Origin: an uncultured Campylobacter sp.
GTDB lineage: Bacteria > Campylobacterota > Campylobacteria > Campylobacterales > Campylobacteraceae
Reading direction: 5' to 3'
NCBI RefSeq assembly: GCF_937997465.1
Contig: NZ_CALKTQ010000301.1
Location: forward strand, 1-18,347
DNA: 18,347 nt
Shown: in pieces, positions 1 through 7,821 of the stretch
Numbering within the stretch: the stretch's first letter is position 1
Layout of the letters: each line of letters opens with the position of its first letter
Made by a program: the position numbers and the translations under genes
The notes under the pieces: model-generated
Database searches by the model: none
What the model saw: the letters and a program-made list of their open reading frames with translations, nothing else
What the model was told of the DNA's origin: nothing

Positions 1-32
1 TTAAGATTTTTTGAAATTTGAGGGCTAGAAAA

Positions 33-665
33 ATGAATACGAAACCGACGAAACGAAGCGCCGAGAGAAAAGAGAAATTCATCCAAGCCGGACTTGAAAT
101 TTTCCTCGAAAACGGCTACGAAAACACGAGTTTAACGGATATCATCAAAAAAAGCGGCGGGTCGCTGGCGAGCATCTACAAATTTTTTGAAAATAAAGAA
201 GGACTTTTTCGCGCTATCGTAGAGCGTGGATTTGACGACTTTAGGACGCAAATAGACGAGAAAATAGATCTAAATTTATCGCATAAGCTGGATGATTTTT
301 TAACCAAATTCGCGATGATATTTTTCGACATCATCTGCGAAAAGAAAACCACGCTAATCTCAAGAGTAATGATGAGCGAAGGCGCGAAAAATGACGGCCT
401 TTTAGGTAAAGAATTTTTGGATCAAATTTTAAGCAAAATCGATAAAATTTTAATCGATTTTTTTGAGCGCGAAGACATAAGAGTCCAACTAAATCCATGT
501 ATCTCTCCTTACGTCGCGGCCAAGGCGTTTGCCGCAGTCGTCAGAGAGCCTTATCATTATAATGCTGTTTTGCTAAACGAGGACATAATGCTAAGTGCAG
601 AAGAGCGCGAAGAGCACGTAAAAACACGCATAGATATGTTTTTACACGGCGTAAAAAAACGCTAA
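33..665 (+). CDS. cmeR: TetR-family repressor CmeR of the CmeABC efflux pump
   Basis: This 210-residue protein is a TetR-type transcriptional regulator. The N-terminal helix-turn-helix lies at about residues 14-56 (S-L-T-D-I-I-K-K-S-G-G-S, then S-I-Y-K-F-F-E-N-K-E-G-L-F), and the remainder is an all-helical ligand-binding and dimer domain. From memory, C. jejuni CmeR is also 210 residues and shares the C-terminal pattern EPYH...NVL.N.....E.EHV....FL.G, seen here as EPYHYNAVLLN and EEHVKTRIDMFLHG. It is followed by cmeABC on the same strand, and a CmeR-like operator sits in the gap, so its expected role is to repress the pump and be released by bile salts or drugs (family knowledge). I chose ATG at 33, preceded by GAGGG about 9 nt upstream, over an in-frame TTG at 18, because it gives the family length. 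Its own promoter lies outside the window. Confidence 0.9.
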   Translation: MNTKPTKRSAERKEKFIQAGLEIFLENGYENTSLTDIIKKSGGSLASIYKFFENKEGLFRAIVERGFDDFRTQIDEKIDLNLSHKLDDFLTKFAMIFFDIICEKKTTLISRVMMSEGAKNDGLLGKEFLDQILSKIDKILIDFFEREDIRVQLNPCISPYVAAKAFAAVVREPYHYNAVLLNEDIMLSAEEREEHVKTRIDMFLHGVKKR

Positions 666-724
666 ATTCTACTCTCTAAAATTTGACTTTTCGTATAAAT
701 AAGAGTAAAATAGCCGACTTTATT

Positions 725-740
725 TGTAACAAATATTACA
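725..740. promoter_or_regulatory. CmeR operator-like 16-bp inverted repeat
   Basis: TGTAACAAATATTACA is an inverted repeat with six-base arms (TGTAAC / ATTACA, one mismatch) around AAAT. As I recall, the CmeR site of the C. jejuni cmeABC promoter is TGTAATAAATATTACA, which differs by a single base. It covers the place where a -35 element would sit relative to the -10 at 754-759, so bound repressor would block RNA polymerase. Binding itself is inference. Confidence 0.8.
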
Positions 741-753
741 TACCAAATTTTTG

Positions 754-759
754 TATAAT
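754..759 (+). promoter_or_regulatory. Sigma-70 -10 element for cmeABC
   Basis: A perfect TATAAT preceded by a T-rich run and a G (TTTTTG), as in Campylobacter sigma-70 promoters, which usually lack a clear -35. Transcription would start near 766, giving a leader of about 20 nt that contains the AAAGG ribosome-binding site at 773-777 just before the cmeA ATG at 785. Confidence 0.7.
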
Positions 760-784
760 ATCCCAAAAAATTAAAGGCAAATTT

Positions 785-1969
785 ATGAGAAATTTTAAAA
801 ATATCTCTGTTTTGTTATTGGCGTCGCTGCTTTTTACGGCATGCTTTGATGGTAACGATAAAAAAAGCGCGGCTGCAGCCGGACAACAACGGCAAATGCC
901 GCCGTCAAAGGTCGATGTATTCGTAGCTAAAAAATCAGATGTGCCGATCAGCTTTGACTACACCGCGACCCTAACTAGCCAGCAAGACGTAATCGTCTAT
1001 CCAAAAGTAAGCGGCACGATAACCAAGCAGTTTTTTAAACCCGGCGACAACGTAAAAGCCGGCGACAAGCTGTTTTTGATAGATCCGGAAAAATACCAAG
1101 CCAGCTACGACGCGCTTGAGGCTTCTATCGGCGTAGCAAACGCAAATTTAAAAAATGCTCAGACCGAATTTAACAGAATTTCAAATTTATATAAGAAAAA
1201 CGCCGTTTCGCAAAAAGAGTACGACGCGGCCGTTTCGGCGCTCGAGATCGCAAACGCAAATTTACTAAGCGCTAGAGCAAACGCTAAAAACGCCAAAATA
1301 GACCTAGGCTACACGAGTATCGCCGCGCCTTTTGACGGCGTTTTGGGCGATAACCTAGTAGACGTGGGCTCGCTAGTCGTAGCAAACACGACCCAGCTCG
1401 TGCGCCTAACCAAAATCAACCCGATCGAGGCGCACTTTCATATCTCCGACGTAGATAATCTAAACCGCGTCAAAATGCAAGAAAGCGGCCTCTGGGCGCA
1501 AACAAACTCGGACGCCGTGCTTAAAGTCGGCCCGGGAGAATTTAACGGCAAGGTAAATTTCATCGATAACGTCGTAAATACTAACATGGGCACCATTTTA
1601 GCCAAGGCCGAATTTAACAACGACGAAGGTAAGCTGCTACCTGGCATGTTCGGCCACGTGACGATGGGCGGATTTTACCAAAAAGACGGTTTTAAAATCC
1701 CTCAAGTAGCGCTCCAGCAAACCGACGTCAAGACCTACGTGCTAGTCGTAGAGGACGGTAAAGTAGCCTCCAAGGACGTAAAAATCACCTACCAAACCAA
1801 AGACGCCGCAGTCGTTAGCGAAGGGCTAAACGAAAATGATAAAATCATCTTAAACAACTTCCTAAAAATCGGCGTAGGCGCGCCCGTCGAGATAGATAAA
1901 GACCTAACCGAAAGCTTTGGTAAGGGCGTAAATTTAGAGCCTAAGGCCGAGCAAGAAAAGGCCAAGTGA
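785..1969 (+). CDS. cmeA: RND efflux periplasmic adaptor lipoprotein CmeA
   Basis: A 394-residue membrane-fusion (adaptor) protein joining the inner-membrane pump CmeB to the outer-membrane channel CmeC. The N-terminus has a short charged region, a hydrophobic stretch and a lipobox ending L-F-T-A-C, so Cys20 is the likely lipidation site and the protein would be anchored on the periplasmic side of the inner membrane. A lipoyl/barrel-sandwich half starts near residue 68 (VYPKVSGTITKQFFKPGD), followed by an alpha-helical hairpin rich in Ala and Asn (about 105-175), the second lipoyl half (IAAPFDGVLGD) and a beta-barrel domain. I chose ATG 785 over the longer in-frame ATG at 683, because 785 has AAAGG 7 nt upstream, directly begins the signal peptide, and leaves the operator and promoter outside the gene. 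The stop overlaps the cmeB start by one base (TGATG). Confidence 0.93.
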   Translation: MRNFKNISVLLLASLLFTACFDGNDKKSAAAAGQQRQMPPSKVDVFVAKKSDVPISFDYTATLTSQQDVIVYPKVSGTITKQFFKPGDNVKAGDKLFLIDPEKYQASYDALEASIGVANANLKNAQTEFNRISNLYKKNAVSQKEYDAAVSALEIANANLLSARANAKNAKIDLGYTSIAAPFDGVLGDNLVDVGSLVVANTTQLVRLTKINPIEAHFHISDVDNLNRVKMQESGLWAQTNSDAVLKVGPGEFNGKVNFIDNVVNTNMGTILAKAEFNNDEGKLLPGMFGHVTMGGFYQKDGFKIPQVALQQTDVKTYVLVVEDGKVASKDVKITYQTKDAAVVSEGLNENDKIILNNFLKIGVGAPVEIDKDLTESFGKGVNLEPKAEQEKAK

Positions 1970-4900
1970 TGTTTTCTAAATTTTTTATTGACCGCCCGAT
2001 ATTTGCCACCGTCGTATCTATCATCATAGTTATCGCGGGCGCGATGGCGATAAAAGGGCTTCCTATCGAGGAGTATCCTAAGCTAACTCCGCCTCAAATT
2101 TCCGTTAGCGCCGTCTATACGGGCGCCGACGCTCAAACCATCTCCGACTCCGTAGCCAGCGCGATCGAGGATCAGATAAACGGCGTAGAAAACATGCTCT
2201 ATATGCAAAGCACCTCAAGCTCGAGCGGCTCGCTAAATATCAACGTTTATTTTAAAATCGGCACCTCGGCTAAGCAAGCCACGATCGACGTAAACAACCG
2301 CGTCCAAGCCGCGCTCTCAAGGCTACCTCAAGAGGTGCAAAATATGGGCGTGACCGTGCGCGAACGCAGCGGCTCGATCCTAGAAGTAGTCGGCTTTACG
2401 AGCTCAAACATGGACTTAGTCGAGCTGTATAACTATGTAAATTTAAACATCGCAGACGAGATCAAAAGGGTTAACGGCGTGGGCGACACGGCGCTAATCG
2501 GTAGTAAAGAGTACTCGATGAGAATTTGGCTAAAACCGGACAAACTAGCCTACTACAAGCTAACCCCTAGCGACGTCATCGCTCAAGTAAAAATCCAAAA
2601 CAGTCAATACGCCGCCGGTAAAATAGGCGAACAGCCCTCAGACGGCGATAATCCTTACGTTTACTCCGTTCGCTCTGACGGCCGTCTCAAAAATGCCGCG
2701 CAGTTTGGCGATATAATCATAAAAAGCGCGGACGGCGCGACGCTAAAACTAAAAGACGTAGCGACCGTGGAGCTAGGGGCGGCTAGCTACGCATCAGACG
2801 CAATGCTAAACGGCCAAGACGCCATCCCGCTTCTAATCTTTATGCAAAACGACGCTAACGCCCTAGCCACGGCGCAAGCGGTAAACGCAAAGCTAGACGA
2901 GCTAAGTAAAAATTTCCCTGCGGGCTTTAAACACACGGTCGCATATAACCCGACCGAATTTATCGAAGTCTCTATCCATGAGGTCGTAAAAACCTTTATC
3001 GAGGCGATGATCTTAGTTATCATCGTTATGTATATGTTTTTAAAGAGCTTCCGCGCGACTATCATCCCGATGCTAGCCGTTCCCGTGTCTATCATCGGCA
3101 CCTTTGGCGGACTGTACGCGATGGGATTTAGCATAAATTTAATCACTCTTTTCGCGCTCATACTTGCTATCGGTATCGTCGTGGACGACGCCATCATCGT
3201 TATCGAAAACGTGGAGAGAATTTTACACGAGGAAAAAGACATAACCGTCAAAGAAGCGACCTATAAGGCGATGGAGGAGGTTCAAACCCCCGTCATCTCG
3301 ATCGTGCTGGTTTTATCCGCCGTTTTCGTTCCGGTTTCTTTTATGGAGGGTTTTGTCGGCGTGATCCAGCGTCAGTTTGCGCTAACGCTAGTTACTTCGG
3401 TTTGTATTTCGGGCTTTGTCGCGCTTACGCTTACTCCGGCGCTTTGCGGCGTTATGCTAAAAAAACAAGAAAACAAGCCGTTTTGGTTCGTGCAGAAATT
3501 TAACGACTTTTTCGACTGGAGTACGAAAATTTTTACCGCGGGCGTTGCAAAAGTGCTTCGTCACGTTATAATCAGCCTTATTTTGATAGGCGTCATGGGT
3601 TTTGCGACTTTCGAGCTGTTTAAAAAAGTTCCTAGCGGCCTCGTACCGTCCGAAGATAAGGGCGCGCTGATGGTTATCACTTCACTACCGCCGTCAAGCA
3701 ATATGCTAAAAACCAAAGAAGAGGTAAAAACTATCAGCAACATGGTTCTAAGCAATCCAAACGTCGAATTTACGATGGGTTTTGCCGGATATGATATGCT
3801 TGCGGGCGCTCTTAGAGAAAACTCTGCCATCAGCTTTATCAAGCTAAAAGATTGGAGCGAGAGAAAAATGCCGGATAGTCAAGCAGACGCGCTAACCGGG
3901 CCTTTTAACGGTATGCTTTGGGGCTCAAAGGAGTCGATGAGCTTTGTCGTAAACGTCCCGCCTATCATGGGTCTTTCGATGACGGGCGGCTTTGAGATGT
4001 ATCTACAAAATAAAAGCGGCAAAAGCTACTCCCAGATCGAAGAGGATGTAAAAAAAGTAGTCGCCGCCGCAAACGCTCGCCCGGATCTAACCAGCGTGCG
4101 CTCTACGCTAGAGACTAATTACCGCCAGTTTAAAATCGACGTCGATAGGCAAAAAGCCCAGATGTTCGGCGTGAGCGAGAGCGAAATTTTTAGCGCGATA
4201 GGCTCGACTTTCGGCTCTTACTATATCAACGACTTTAGCCTTTTTGGCAAATCCTACCGCGTCTATGCCAGAGGCGAGGACCGATTTAGAAACAATCCCG
4301 AAGACTTACGTAAAATTTACGTCCGCTCAAAAGGCGGCGAGATGATACCGCTAAACTCCGTAGCAACTCTAACTAGAATTTTGGGTCCCGATATCGTGGA
4401 TAGATTTAACCTTTTCCCGGCGGCTAAGATCCAAGGGGACCCAAAACCGGGCTACACGTCGGGAGACGCGATAAAAGCGATACAAGAGGTGGTCGAACAA
4501 ACGCTAAATATGGAAGAATACTCCATCAGCTGGGCGGGCACGGCGTATCAGGAGGTTAGCTCGCAAGGCACGGGCTCTACGGCGTTTATATTCGGTATGA
4601 TTTTCGTGTTTTTGATCTTGGCGGCGCAGTACGAGCGCTGGCTCATCCCGCTAGCAGTTATCACGGCCGTTCCGTTTGCGGTTTTTGGCTCGCTAGTCGC
4701 CGTTTGGGCTAGAGGGCTAACAAACGACATTTACTTCCAGATCGGACTACTGCTTCTCATCGGTCTATCAGCTAAAAACGCGATCCTTATCGTAGAATTT
4801 GCGATGCAAGAAAGACTGGCCGGCAAGAGCGTATTTGACGCGGCCGTTAATGCGGCAAGGCTTCGCTTCCGCCCGATCGTCATGACCTCGCTCGCATTTA

Positions 4901-5106
4901 CCCTGGGCGTTTTTCCGATGGTTATCAGCACGGGCGCTGGTGCGGCGTCTCGCCACTCGTTAGGCACGGGCGTTATCGGCGGCATGATAGCGGCCACTAC
5001 GATAGCGATATTTTTCATACCGATGTTTTACTATCTACTAGAAAAGCTAAACAACAAAGTCTGGGACAAAAAACCAAGCGGAGCACAGGAGGTCAAAAAT
5101 GTATAA
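1969..5106 (+). CDS. cmeB: RND multidrug efflux transporter CmeB
   Basis: A 1045-residue HAE-1 family RND pump, close to AcrB in length. It starts with the typical MFSKFFIDRPIFATVVSI first transmembrane segment and the GLPIEEYP motif. The proton relay is intact: D406-D407 in TM4 (GIVVDDAIIVIENVERIL) and K936 in TM10 (GLSAKNAILIVEFA). Twelve transmembrane segments and two large periplasmic loops are expected from the family, with the hydrophobic blocks falling at the start, at about residues 335-550 and at 870-1030. It works as a trimer that takes drugs, bile salts or dyes from periplasm and membrane and passes them to CmeC, powered by proton flow. ATG 1969 overlaps the cmeA stop by one base, indicating translational coupling. 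An intact, unremarkable member of its family. Confidence 0.95.
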   Translation: MFSKFFIDRPIFATVVSIIIVIAGAMAIKGLPIEEYPKLTPPQISVSAVYTGADAQTISDSVASAIEDQINGVENMLYMQSTSSSSGSLNINVYFKIGTSAKQATIDVNNRVQAALSRLPQEVQNMGVTVRERSGSILEVVGFTSSNMDLVELYNYVNLNIADEIKRVNGVGDTALIGSKEYSMRIWLKPDKLAYYKLTPSDVIAQVKIQNSQYAAGKIGEQPSDGDNPYVYSVRSDGRLKNAAQFGDIIIKSADGATLKLKDVATVELGAASYASDAMLNGQDAIPLLIFMQNDANALATAQAVNAKLDELSKNFPAGFKHTVAYNPTEFIEVSIHEVVKTFIEAMILVIIVMYMFLKSFRATIIPMLAVPVSIIGTFGGLYAMGFSINLITLFALILAIGIVVDDAIIVIENVERILHEEKDITVKEATYKAMEEVQTPVISIVLVLSAVFVPVSFMEGFVGVIQRQFALTLVTSVCISGFVALTLTPALCGVMLKKQENKPFWFVQKFNDFFDWSTKIFTAGVAKVLRHVIISLILIGVMGFATFELFKKVPSGLVPSEDKGALMVITSLPPSSNMLKTKEEVKTISNMVLSNPNVEFTMGFAGYDMLAGALRENSAISFIKLKDWSERKMPDSQADALTGPFNGMLWGSKESMSFVVNVPPIMGLSMTGGFEMYLQNKSGKSYSQIEEDVKKVVAAANARPDLTSVRSTLETNYRQFKIDVDRQKAQMFGVSESEIFSAIGSTFGSYYINDFSLFGKSYRVYARGEDRFRNNPEDLRKIYVRSKGGEMIPLNSVATLTRILGPDIVDRFNLFPAAKIQGDPKPGYTSGDAIKAIQEVVEQTLNMEEYSISWAGTAYQEVSSQGTGSTAFIFGMIFVFLILAAQYERWLIPLAVITAVPFAVFGSLVAVWARGLTNDIYFQIGLLLLIGLSAKNAILIVEFAMQERLAGKSVFDAAVNAARLRFRPIVMTSLAFTLGVFPMVISTGAGAASRHSLGTGVIGGMIAATTIAIFFIPMFYYLLEKLNNKVWDKKPSGAQEVKNV

Positions 5107-6475
5107 AATTTTAACTTTAGCCGCGGCGCTATTTTTAGCGGGCTGCTCGTTTCGACCCGAGATACCCGAGGTAGATACGAAATTTGAATCTACGTATAAA
5201 TTTGAAACTAGCGACATCAAAGACGAGTGGTGGAAGGAATTTGGCGACGAAAACCTAAACGCTCTCGTAGCTAGCGCGCTAGAGAAAAACACCGATCTTC
5301 GCACCGCTTATTTAAATTTACAAAAAGCTGCCGCGAGTCTCGGGATATCAGAGGCCGATCTCTTTCCTAGCGTAAATTTAAACGTCGGTTATACCAAAGC
5401 AAAAAGTAGCGGCGAAACCTACACCAAGCAGCCTCAGACGCGCTACCGAAACTCTGAGGTAAATTTGGGCCTTAGCTACGAGATAGACCTATGGGGCAAG
5501 GTGAGAAACAGTATCGAGTCGGCTAAAGCTAGCCTAAACGCGACTAAGCTCGACTACGCTACCGCACGCCTTAGTATAAGCTCTAGCGTGGCTAAAAGCT
5601 ACTTCGCGCTCGTGGCTCTAAACATGCGCGAAGCCGTGTTAAAAGATACGCTAAAAACCTACGAGGAGACGCTGGCGCTTCGCAAAACGCAGCTTGATCT
5701 AGGCGGCATAAACGAGACGACCTATCTACAAAGCAAAGCCGCCGTCGAAAGCGCCAAAGTAAGCCTATTAGAAGTGCAAACCTCGCTATCTCAGGCTCTA
5801 ACATCAGTAGCGGTACTAACCGGTAAATCAAACGACGAGATCCTAAGTGGCGCCGTGCAAAGCGCTAAAATGCTACCAAAAGAGCCCGAAGTAAGCGCGG
5901 GCGTGAGCGCGGACATACTACTGCGAAGGAGCGACGTAGCTAAAGCATACGCCGATCTAAACGCCACTAACGCGCTAATCGGCGTCGCAAAGGCCGACTA
6001 TCTACCGTCCATCTCGCTAACGGGACTTTTTGGATTTTCTAGCGTGGATTTTGAAAATATCTTTATCAGCAACGCCAACACATGGAGCATAGGTGGCTCT
6101 TTGGTGCAGAAAATTTTTGACTACGGCAGAACCAAAAACAACGTCCGCATAGCCGAAACCAACGAGCAAATCGCGGCCGTAGCCTACGAAGCGGCGGTCA
6201 AAAAGGCTCTGGGCGAGGTTAGAGACGCGTTAAACAACCGTAAAAACGCCAAACTAACGCTAAATCAGGTCAAAGAACTCCTGCACTCGCAAGAAAAAAT
6301 CTATAAGCTGGCCAAGGATCAGTTTGAAGAAGGCTATACGGGGCACCTGGAACTACTAGATGCGCAGCGCAACCTACTCTCGGTTAGACTCCAAGACATC
6401 GCGGCAAATTTAAGCCTCATCGACTCGGTCGTGGACGTTTATAAGGCATTTGGCGGGGGATTTAAAACCGAATAA
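5099..6475 (+). CDS. cmeC: RND efflux outer-membrane channel lipoprotein CmeC
   Basis: A 458-residue outer-membrane factor of the NodT/OprM lipoprotein type. A signal peptide ends in a lipobox L-A-G-C, so Cys16 is the probable lipidated residue. Two pseudo-repeats of the TolC-like fold follow, with the characteristic W-W-K-E-F-G-D-E-N-L near residue 43 and E-I-D-L-W-G-K near 128. The second half contains the LLRRSDVAKAYADLNATNALIGVAKADYLPSIS pattern in overlapping pieces (for example ADYLPSISLTG). It trimerises to form the exit duct of the pump. The start overlaps the end of cmeB by 8 nt, and a strong AGGAGG at 5087-5092 lies inside cmeB. D-L-N-A-T, with Asn288, fits the Campylobacter PglB N-glycosylation sequon; whether it is used is unknown. 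As I recall, C. jejuni CmeC is somewhat longer (about 490 residues). Confidence 0.92.
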   Translation: MYKILTLAAALFLAGCSFRPEIPEVDTKFESTYKFETSDIKDEWWKEFGDENLNALVASALEKNTDLRTAYLNLQKAAASLGISEADLFPSVNLNVGYTKAKSSGETYTKQPQTRYRNSEVNLGLSYEIDLWGKVRNSIESAKASLNATKLDYATARLSISSSVAKSYFALVALNMREAVLKDTLKTYEETLALRKTQLDLGGINETTYLQSKAAVESAKVSLLEVQTSLSQALTSVAVLTGKSNDEILSGAVQSAKMLPKEPEVSAGVSADILLRRSDVAKAYADLNATNALIGVAKADYLPSISLTGLFGFSSVDFENIFISNANTWSIGGSLVQKIFDYGRTKNNVRIAETNEQIAAVAYEAAVKKALGEVRDALNNRKNAKLTLNQVKELLHSQEKIYKLAKDQFEEGYTGHLELLDAQRNLLSVRLQDIAANLSLIDSVVDVYKAFGGGFKTE

Positions 6476-6486
6476 TTCTACTTTTG

Positions 6487-6514
6487 GGCGGAGATTCTCC
6501 GCCTCTTTCTTTTT
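6487..6514 (+). terminator. Rho-independent terminator of cmeABC
   Basis: GGCGGAG (6487-6493) and CTCCGCC (6497-6503) form a perfect 7-bp GC-rich stem with an ATT loop, followed by TCTTTCTTTT. It lies 12 nt beyond the cmeC stop and should end the efflux operon transcript. Confidence 0.88.
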
Positions 6515-6740
6515 GAATTTCCTTTTACTTTTCGGTTTTAAATTTGACGCAACGTCGTCTGTAGATTTTAAATTTTTCGCTCGTTTTATTACCGCAATTT
6601 ATCTTGCTTTATGGCCTTCAATTTCAAAATTTAGCACTTGCTTTTGCTATTCGCGCGACTCCCATAAACCTGTTTTTAGGCGCCTGATACTTTGGATAAA
6701 TTTTCGTTGCGACTTTTGAGATAAATTTGCTTTCAAAGAC

Positions 6741-6788
6741 GTAAATTTGTTTTAGCTTTGAGCGATGCGCAAAGCCGGTCAAATTTAC
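6741..6788. repeat. Two-tier inverted repeat (hairpin) in the post-cmeC spacer
   Basis: The outer arms GTAAATTTG (6741-6749) and CAAATTTAC (6780-6788) are perfectly complementary. Inside them, GCTTTG (6755-6760) and CAAAGC (6770-6775) are complementary around a 9-base loop. The two tiers are separated by small internal loops of 5 and 4 bases. No T-run follows, so it is not a standard terminator. It could be a structured RNA, a protein site or a REP-like unit. Confidence 0.6.
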
Positions 6789-6814
6789 ATCGTCTTATCC
6801 GGAGTGCACGCTTT

Positions 6815-6838
6815 GTAAATTTACTGCTTCAAATTTAC
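6815..6838. repeat. Inverted repeat with AAATTTAC arms
   Basis: GTAAATTT (6815-6822) and AAATTTAC (6831-6838) form a perfect 8-bp stem around an 8-base loop (ACTGCTTC). The right arm with its preceding C is a second exact copy of the CAAATTTAC arm at 6780-6788, linking it to the neighbouring two-tier hairpin. Confidence 0.55.
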
Positions 6839-7064
6839 GGTTTTTTGGCAAAATTTGCGAGTAGGTAGGCAATTTACGATCAATTTACAGATGTATTTTG
6901 AGCTTAAATTTAGCGCAAACACCTGCTGCCAAATTTCATTTTTAATTTTAGCAAGAGACGCGAAAGTACCGCATTAGAGCAAAATCGGCCAAATTTAACG
7001 TTTTTGATGTTTTAAGCACCAAGCGAAGTTTGCAACGCGCGACGTTTTCGCAAATTTGCATTCT

Positions 7065-7181
7065 TAAATTTGACGCAGCATAAAAAACAGGTGCGAAAAT
7101 TTGAAATTTGCAAGTCAAAATTTGGCTAAATTTATGCCCTGTTTCGCAAAAATCATAAATTTGACGCAATATAAAAACAAG
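7065..7181. repeat. Direct repeat pair beginning TAAATTTGACGCA
   Basis: The 13-mer TAAATTTGACGCA occurs at 7065 and again at 7156, an offset of 91 nt. In both copies it is followed, after two differing bases, by ATAAAAA and then an A/C/G-rich tail, making units of about 26 bases. The shorter word TAAATTTGACGC also occurs at 6539-6550 and 17056-17067, so it is a dispersed intergenic word rather than a tandem array. Confidence 0.55.
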
Positions 7182-7239
7182 CTCAAAATTTCTAAATTTA
7201 GCAAGAGCCAAAAACACTCGTCAATTTAGTCGTTAAATT

Positions 7240-7821
7240 TTACTCTTTGCCCGTCAAAATTTGTACGATAGTTTCAGGTAAAATTTCATGCTCGATCGCG
7301 TGGATTTTGGCTTCAAAATTCTCAAGACTCATTCCCGCACTCTTTTCAAATGCTCGCTGAGCGATGATTTTGCCGCCGTCTAGCTCCTCGCTAACCCAGT
7401 GCACGCTCACGCCGCCCACCTTCATATCGCTCTCAAAGCTCTCTTTTATCGCGTGCGCGCCCTTAAAAAGCGGCAGCAGCGACGGGTGCAAATTTATAGC
7501 GCGAACTTGCCTTGTAAAAACGGGCGTAAGGATGCGCATAAAGCCCGCAAGCACGGTTAGATCTACGTTAGCGCGTTTTATTTCCTGGACGACCGCGGCG
7601 TCAAATTCCTCGCGCGATGCAAAATTAACGTGCTCGATAACGACGCTTTTTAGGCCGTATTTTGCGGCCTTTGCGATGCCGCCGGCGTTAGCTTTATTTG
7701 TTAGCGTTAGCGCGACTTCGATCCTGGTTTCGCCAAAAACCTTGCCGTGCAGCCTCTCTAAAATCGCTTCCAAATTCGAGCCGCCGCCGCTAAATAAAAC
7801 CGCTATTTTTTTCGTAAGCAT
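7240..7821 (-). CDS. purN: Phosphoribosylglycinamide formyltransferase PurN
   Basis: A 193-residue folate-dependent GAR transformylase that transfers the formyl group of 10-formyl-tetrahydrofolate to GAR, the third step of de novo purine synthesis, in the cytosol. Visible motifs are the phosphate-binding F-S-G-G-G-S-N-L near residues 10-17, G-F-M-R-I-L (93-98), and the active-site block INLHPSLLPLFKGAHA with Asn110 and His112. The third catalytic residue is Asp148 in E-E-L-D-G-G-K-I. Each sits four residues after its E. coli equivalent (N106, H108, D144), so the enzyme looks complete. The ATG lies 19 nt inside the preceding hydrate-repair gene and has AAAGGA upstream, so the two are probably coupled. 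It is the last gene of the minus-strand run. Confidence 0.95.
   Translation of the reverse strand: MLTKKIAVLFSGGGSNLEAILERLHGKVFGETRIEVALTLTNKANAGGIAKAAKYGLKSVVIEHVNFASREEFDAAVVQEIKRANVDLTVLAGFMRILTPVFTRQVRAINLHPSLLPLFKGAHAIKESFESDMKVGGVSVHWVSEELDGGKIIAQRAFEKSAGMSLENFEAKIHAIEHEILPETIVQILTGKE

Larger units (their letters stand above)
6515..7239. other. Gene-free, AAATTT-rich spacer between convergent operons
   Basis: About 725 bases separate the cmeABC terminator from the end of purN, which is transcribed toward it. I see no credible gene. The two small open frames here (6450-6719 plus, 6948-7217 minus) have no good ribosome-binding site, no recognisable domain, and translate mostly the repeated AAATTT word. 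By hand I count about 23 AAATTT between 6476 and 7239, where roughly one would be expected from base composition. Several copies pair into hairpins or form direct repeats, listed separately. No convincing terminator for the purN operon was found; one of the hairpins may serve. Confidence 0.75.

Noticed and set aside
683..784. Longer cmeA start at ATG 683
   Set aside because: It would put the operator and promoter inside the gene and bury the lipoprotein signal peptide. ATG 785 has AAAGG at proper spacing.
2787..3251. Minus-strand open frame of 154 codons inside cmeB
   Set aside because: It is a shadow of a complete RND pump gene. Its composition (Ser/Ile/Thr-rich) is what the reverse strand of cmeB gives, and there is no ribosome-binding site or domain.
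6450..6719. Plus-strand open frame starting inside the end of cmeC
   Set aside because: It reads through the cmeABC terminator hairpin and then translates low-complexity AAATTT-rich DNA into a Phe-rich peptide.
6720..7200. Possible CRISPR array in the repeat-rich spacer
   Set aside because: The repeated units are short, AT-rich, unequal in length, irregularly spaced and occur in both orientations; no cas gene is present.
6948..7217. Minus-strand 89-codon open frame downstream of purN
   Set aside because: It consists of the direct repeats and AAATTT words of the spacer. It has no ribosome-binding site and no domain.
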